Part shown: in pieces, positions 6,318-9,398 of the stretch
Layout: each line of letters opens with the position of its first letter
Position numbering within the stretch: position 1 is the first letter of the stretch
NCBI GenBank assembly: GCA_009776905.1
Contig: WRMX01000050.1
Span: forward strand, 1 to 9,398
Length of the DNA: 9,398 bases
DNA from: Oscillospiraceae bacterium
GTDB taxonomy: Bacteria; Bacillota; Clostridia; Oscillospirales; Oscillospiraceae
Direction: 5' to 3'
Notes under the pieces: model-generated
Told to the model about the DNA's origin: nothing
Database searches by the model: none
Seen by the model: the letters and a program-made list of their open reading frames with translations, nothing else
Translations under genes and position numbers: made by a program

Positions 6318-6383
6318 ATGATTGCTCTTCTTACGAACCCGGAGAAACTGCCGGATTCAGTATCAAAGCAGGAGGAAGCGTAA
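6318..6383 (+). CDS. Possible 21-residue leader peptide overlapping the pfp start
   Basis: A short frame starts MIALLTNPEKLP and ends KQEEA. Its TAA (6381-6383) shares one base with the pfp ATG in TAATG, a typical translational-coupling junction. The pfp ribosome site AGGAGG lies inside its last codons. The frame is open upstream to 6237 and reads plausibly (ITDVANERLAPIEIND), but the predicted transcript start near 6272 leaves ATG 6318 as the usable ATG, with only a weak SD. It could be a real leader, a remnant of a longer gene, or chance. No function is claimed. Confidence 0.25.
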   Translation: MIALLTNPEKLPDSVSKQEEA

Positions 6384-7726
6384 TGACACAAAAACTCGCA
6401 GGAGGATGCCTGTTCGCCCAGTCAGGCGGCCCCACATCAGTCATCAACGCAAGCGCATACGGGGTCATCAAGACCTCGCTCGAAACGCCGGAAATCACAC
6501 ATGTGTACGGAGCTTCCCACGGCATCATGGGAATATTGGGCGACACGCTATACGACCTCGGGAAGGAAGACCCGCAAGAGCTTTCGCTTCTCCTGAACAC
6601 TCCGTCGTCGGCCCTCGGCTCCTGCCGATACAAAATCAAGGACAGGTCCGACCTCGACCGCCTGTACGAAGTGTTCCAAAAGCACAACATACGCTACTTT
6701 TTTTACAACGGCGGCAACGACTCTATGGACACCTGCCTGAAAGTCGACGACTATCTTCATGAAGTCGGCTACGAATGCCGCGTCATCGGCGTGCCAAAGA
6801 CGATCGACAACGATCTGGATGGCACCGACCATTGCCCGGGCTACGGCAGCGCTGCCAAATACATCGCAACGACCGTCGCCGAGGTATACCACGATTCCAT
6901 CGTCTACGACACCGGGACGATCACAATAATCGAAATAATGGGCCGCAACGCAGGCTGGCTCACCGGCGCCTCCGCCCTCGCGGAGCTGTCGGGTGCCCCG
7001 CCTGATTTAATTTATTTGCCCGAAATCCCGTTTGACATGGGGTATTTTCTATATAAGACCGAGTCCATGTATAAAGCGAAGAACAACTGCCTCGTCGCCG
7101 TGTCGGAGGGCATTCGCTACCCCGGCGGCAGCTTGGTTTCCGACGCGAAGCCTTCGGCGACCGACGGCTTCGGGCATGCACAGCTCGGCGGGCTCGCGGC
7201 CACGCTCTCGGACATCGTCAAGCAGCGGACGGGCGCGAAGGTGCGCGGCATAGAGCTCAGCCTTCTGCAGCGCTGCGGCGCCCACCTCGCGTCGCAGACG
7301 GATATAGACGAGGCATTTCTTGCCGGCAAGTCCGCCGTGGAATGCGCGGTCGCGGGCGAGACGGGAAAGATGGTGGCATTCGAGCGCGAGCAGGGCTCCG
7401 GCGGCGGCAACAACGGCGGCTCCGGCAATATCGGCGAGTCCGGCAGCGTCAATACAGGCAACACCGCTGCCATCGACGCCGCCGCCAATACCGGCGCCAC
7501 CGCCATCGGCACCGGCCAATACAAATGCAACGTCGTCCTTCGCCCGCTGGCGATATGCGCCAATAGCGAAAAGACCGTCCCGCGCGAATGGATCAACGAA
7601 ACGGGGACTTATGTCACGCAGGATTTCATCGACTACGCCCTGCCGCTCATCCAGGGCGAAAACACGCGCGCCCTTGAAAACGGCCTGCCCCGCTTCGCGC
7701 AACTGAAAAAAGAATTGGTGACCTAG
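6383..7726 (+). CDS. pfp: Phosphofructokinase, diphosphate-dependent type, with low-complexity insert
   Basis: This enzyme phosphorylates fructose 6-phosphate to fructose 1,6-bisphosphate. The 447-residue product has FAQSGGPTSVINAS (11-24), YNGGNDSMDT (108-117) in place of the GGDGS of ATP enzymes, PKTIDNDL (138-145) with catalytic D142 and the Lys typical of PPi users, and MGRNAGWLT (186-194). Together these point to diphosphate as phosphoryl donor, making the step reversible; this is inferred from motifs. Residues 337-379 are a Gly/Ser/Asn/Thr/Ala-rich insert between VAFERE and YKCN, where relatives run straight through. The frame stays open and conserved sequence (VPREWINETG, FIDYALPLIQGE) follows, so it is not a frameshift. 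AGGAGG (6370-6375) lies 7 nt before the ATG. It is divergent from fba, which uses its product. Confidence 0.95.
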   Translation: MTQKLAGGCLFAQSGGPTSVINASAYGVIKTSLETPEITHVYGASHGIMGILGDTLYDLGKEDPQELSLLLNTPSSALGSCRYKIKDRSDLDRLYEVFQKHNIRYFFYNGGNDSMDTCLKVDDYLHEVGYECRVIGVPKTIDNDLDGTDHCPGYGSAAKYIATTVAEVYHDSIVYDTGTITIIEIMGRNAGWLTGASALAELSGAPPDLIYLPEIPFDMGYFLYKTESMYKAKNNCLVAVSEGIRYPGGSLVSDAKPSATDGFGHAQLGGLAATLSDIVKQRTGAKVRGIELSLLQRCGAHLASQTDIDEAFLAGKSAVECAVAGETGKMVAFEREQGSGGGNNGGSGNIGESGSVNTGNTAAIDAAANTGATAIGTGQYKCNVVLRPLAICANSEKTVPREWINETGTYVTQDFIDYALPLIQGENTRALENGLPRFAQLKKELVT

Positions 7727-7783
7727 CGACCTGCAGAATCCATGACGCCCCCTCGCATATTACCTTACGGCAGCCCACGCGCA

Positions 7784-7946
7784 AGTACCCTGTAACGCCT
7801 AAAAGTGTACTATAATTGCGGTAGATTTTTTCGTCTGTCAAGGCGAAAGACCGCAGGAATGCCACTGGCCTTTCAAGGGATTTCAACGCAGGCAGGCGGA
7901 AAAAGATATCGTAAGAACAGTAAACTTTTAGGTGGTACAGGGTACT
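7784..7946. mobile_element. Foldback (MITE-like) element
   Basis: The 28-nt ends (7784-7811 and 7919-7946) are near-perfect inverted repeats: AGTACCCTGTA and CCTAAAAGT match, with four differences overall. Pairing continues in the same register inward (7812-7839 with 7891-7918), where about 18 of 28 positions are Watson-Crick and five more are G-T pairs. The arms are thus about 56 nt around a 51-nt centre, which has its own small hairpins (TTCGTC with GGCGAA; TGCGGT 7817-7822 with ACCGCA 7850-7855). There is no gene inside and no obvious target duplication. A miniature transposable element is the simplest reading; a structured RNA or a terminator for pfp is possible, as no other pfp terminator is seen. 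Confidence 0.65.
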
Positions 7947-7971
7947 AGACCAACTTTGCGGATAAAAAATT

Positions 7972-7977
7972 TATAAT
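7972..7977 (+). promoter_or_regulatory. Possible -10 of the flavoenzyme gene
   Basis: A perfect TATAAT sits in an AT-rich stretch 21 nt before the ATG at 7999. No good -35 lies 16-18 bp upstream, and a start about 7 nt downstream would fall at the SD (AAAGGAAG, 7982-7989). The site may be fortuitous; the gene might be read from pfp or from within the foldback element. Confidence 0.25.
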
Positions 7978-7998
7978 AAAGAAAGGAAGTAACACACA

Positions 7999-9398
7999 AT
8001 GGCATCAAACTTCAAGCACGTTTTTGAACCGATCAGAATCAGAGGCATCGACTTCAAAAACAGGATCACCCTAGCGCCCCCCTCCCCCAACCTCGCCAGC
8101 GAGGACGGACTCGTGACGAAAGACTTCGTCAACTTCTTCCGCTCGTTCGCGCGCGGAGGCGTGTGCACGCTCTATGTCGGCAACTGCTCCATAGACAGGA
8201 CGGAGTGCAGCGACGAGGCCTACCAGCTCGACCTCAGCAACCCCCACGGCGTCCTGCCGATGACCTGGTACGCCGACATGTGCAAGGAATACGACTGCCA
8301 CGCATCTTTTGAAATCAACCATAACGGCGAAAACACGGCGTTCGAGACGGTTGGCCACGCGCCCTTCTCATCTTCCTCGTACGTCTCCGAAACCGAACGC
8401 GCCCGCGCAAAGCGGCTCGGCCGCGACCCGATTCCGTCGATTGAAATGACCCAGGAAAAAATCGACGAGACGATTGAAAAATACGCGATGGCGGCCTATC
8501 GCATGAAGCGCGCCGGCATGGACATCGTCCTGGTGCACGGCGGCCACGGCAACCTGATCTCGCAATTCACCAGCCCCCTGTATAACAAAAGGACTGACAA
8601 ATACGGCGGCAGCACGGAGAAACGCGCCCTTTTCGCCATCGAGGTCTGCAAGGCCATCCGCGAAAAATGCGGCGAGGACTTCGTCATCGAGATGCGCATT
8701 TCCGGCGACGAAATTGCCCCGGGCGGCATGCACGTCGACGAGACAATCGAAATGCTGAAATACCTCAAGCCGCATATCGACATCGCACATATTTCCGCCG
8801 GCATACACAGCGACTTTGAAATGAAATACTATCGCAACTGGTGCCAAAACTTCATGATGGAGCGCGGATTCAACGTCCATTTCGCCGAAACCATCAAAAA
8901 GGCGCATCCGGACCTGCTGGTGACAACCGTCGGCTCTATCACGAGCATCGAGCTTGCGGAGGAAATCATCGGCAGCGGCAAGGCCGATTTCGTCGCAATG
9001 ATGCGCCCCCTCCTGGCCGACCCGGACATGCCCCGCAAATACGCGCACAACAGGCCCGAAGACCGCCGCCCCTGCCTGCGCTGCGACGCCTGCACGGGCC
9101 ACCTCATGACTCCGAGCCCTCAATTCTGCGCCGTCAACCCGATGGCGTTCATGAGCAGAGACCTCACGGACGGCCTGGTGCCGTTGGCTCGCGAAAAGAA
9201 AAAGGTCGCCGTCGTAGGAGGCGGACCTGCGGGCATCACCGCGCTCACGACGCTTGTCGACCGCGGCCATGACGTCACGCTTTATGAAAAATCCGACAGC
9301 CTTGGCGGCAACGTCATCGGCGCGGCCGCCCCGCCGTTCAAAATAGACTGCCAGGACTACCTCAAATGGCTTGTCCGCCAGGCGGAAACCTCCCCGGC
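7999..9398 (+). CDS. Old yellow enzyme/2,4-dienoyl-CoA reductase-like NAD(P)H:flavin oxidoreductase (3' truncated)
   Basis: The first 466 residues are present; the gene runs off the window with no stop, where relatives have about 640-680. Layout follows FadH/BaiCD-type enzymes: an FMN barrel (1-350) starting FEPIRIRGIDFKNRITLAP, with HGGHGNLISQFTSP (180-193), NKRTDKYGGSTEKR (196-209) and IEMRISGDE (230-238). A cluster site has C359, C362, C365 and C377, expected to bind 4Fe-4S. A dinucleotide fold follows with VAVVGGGPAGI (403-413). Such enzymes pass hydride from NAD(P)H via FAD and the cluster to FMN and reduce activated C=C bonds. Two usual positions differ: the Tyr of HGxHGY is Asn (185), and the 'QxxHxGR' block reads EINHNGE (105-111). 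The substrate cannot be named. AAAGGAAG (7982-7989) precedes the ATG by 9 nt. Confidence 0.9.
   Translation, partial: MASNFKHVFEPIRIRGIDFKNRITLAPPSPNLASEDGLVTKDFVNFFRSFARGGVCTLYVGNCSIDRTECSDEAYQLDLSNPHGVLPMTWYADMCKEYDCHASFEINHNGENTAFETVGHAPFSSSSYVSETERARAKRLGRDPIPSIEMTQEKIDETIEKYAMAAYRMKRAGMDIVLVHGGHGNLISQFTSPLYNKRTDKYGGSTEKRALFAIEVCKAIREKCGEDFVIEMRISGDEIAPGGMHVDETIEMLKYLKPHIDIAHISAGIHSDFEMKYYRNWCQNFMMERGFNVHFAETIKKAHPDLLVTTVGSITSIELAEEIIGSGKADFVAMMRPLLADPDMPRKYAHNRPEDRRPCLRCDACTGHLMTPSPQFCAVNPMAFMSRDLTDGLVPLAREKKKVAVVGGGPAGITALTTLVDRGHDVTLYEKSDSLGGNVIGAAAPPFKIDCQDYLKWLVRQAETSP

Noticed and set aside
6266..6382. Riboswitch or T-box in the pfp leader
   Set aside because: The leader is about 110 nt with only a weak hairpin near 6281-6291. 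No conserved riboswitch core or terminator-antiterminator pair was recognised.
7049..7702. 217-residue minus-strand open frame with Gly/Ala-rich sequence
   Set aside because: It is antisense to pfp. The low complexity comes from the insert in the real gene.
8368..9270. 300-residue minus-strand open frame
   Set aside because: It lies wholly antisense to the flavoenzyme gene, whose motifs span the same bases. The composition (Ala, Arg, His, Val rich) is typical of antisense shadows.

Overview
The window reads as chromosomal DNA of an anaerobic Bacillota bacterium, most likely a clostridial lineage. The basis is a DUF4364 winged-helix protein beside a DUF3048 envelope protein (both typical of Firmicutes), a PPi-type phosphofructokinase, a class II aldolase, a hexameric-type glutamate dehydrogenase and an Fe-S/flavin ene-reductase. 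Coding DNA is fairly GC-rich with many C- or G-ending codons, while promoters and Shine-Dalgarno (SD) sites look like ordinary sigma-A and AGGAGG signals. No phage, plasmid, CRISPR, tRNA or rRNA genes were seen.

Layout. 1-1669 holds two minus-strand genes: an eight-helix membrane protein of unknown family, preceded by a degenerate GC-rich tandem repeat, and upstream of it a DUF4364 gene. Divergent from these, a DUF3048 gene (1861-3105) has its own promoter, an N-terminal membrane anchor and a long Glu-Pro spacer. Its 3' end belongs to an exact 83-bp direct repeat that recurs 172 bp downstream and brackets a double-hairpin insert. Next come glutamate dehydrogenase (3447-4724) with its own promoter and a hairpin terminator, and convergent to it fructose-bisphosphate aldolase (4924-5859, minus).

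A 523-bp, hairpin-rich intergenic region separates the aldolase from the divergent phosphofructokinase (6383-7726). These two enzymes make and then cleave fructose 1,6-bisphosphate, so the divergent pair is a small glycolytic cluster. The phosphofructokinase has an unusual Gly/Ser/Asn/Thr/Ala-rich insert of about 43 residues. A foldback element (7784-7946), with arms of about 56 nt pairing in one register, lies between it and an old-yellow-enzyme/2,4-dienoyl-CoA-reductase-like flavoenzyme (7999 to the window end, truncated) whose usual active-site Tyr is Asn.

I see no clear new multi-gene system. The genes are mostly housekeeping. The noteworthy material is the dense small repeats and foldback elements between genes, the low-complexity insert in the phosphofructokinase, and the divergent active site of the flavoenzyme.
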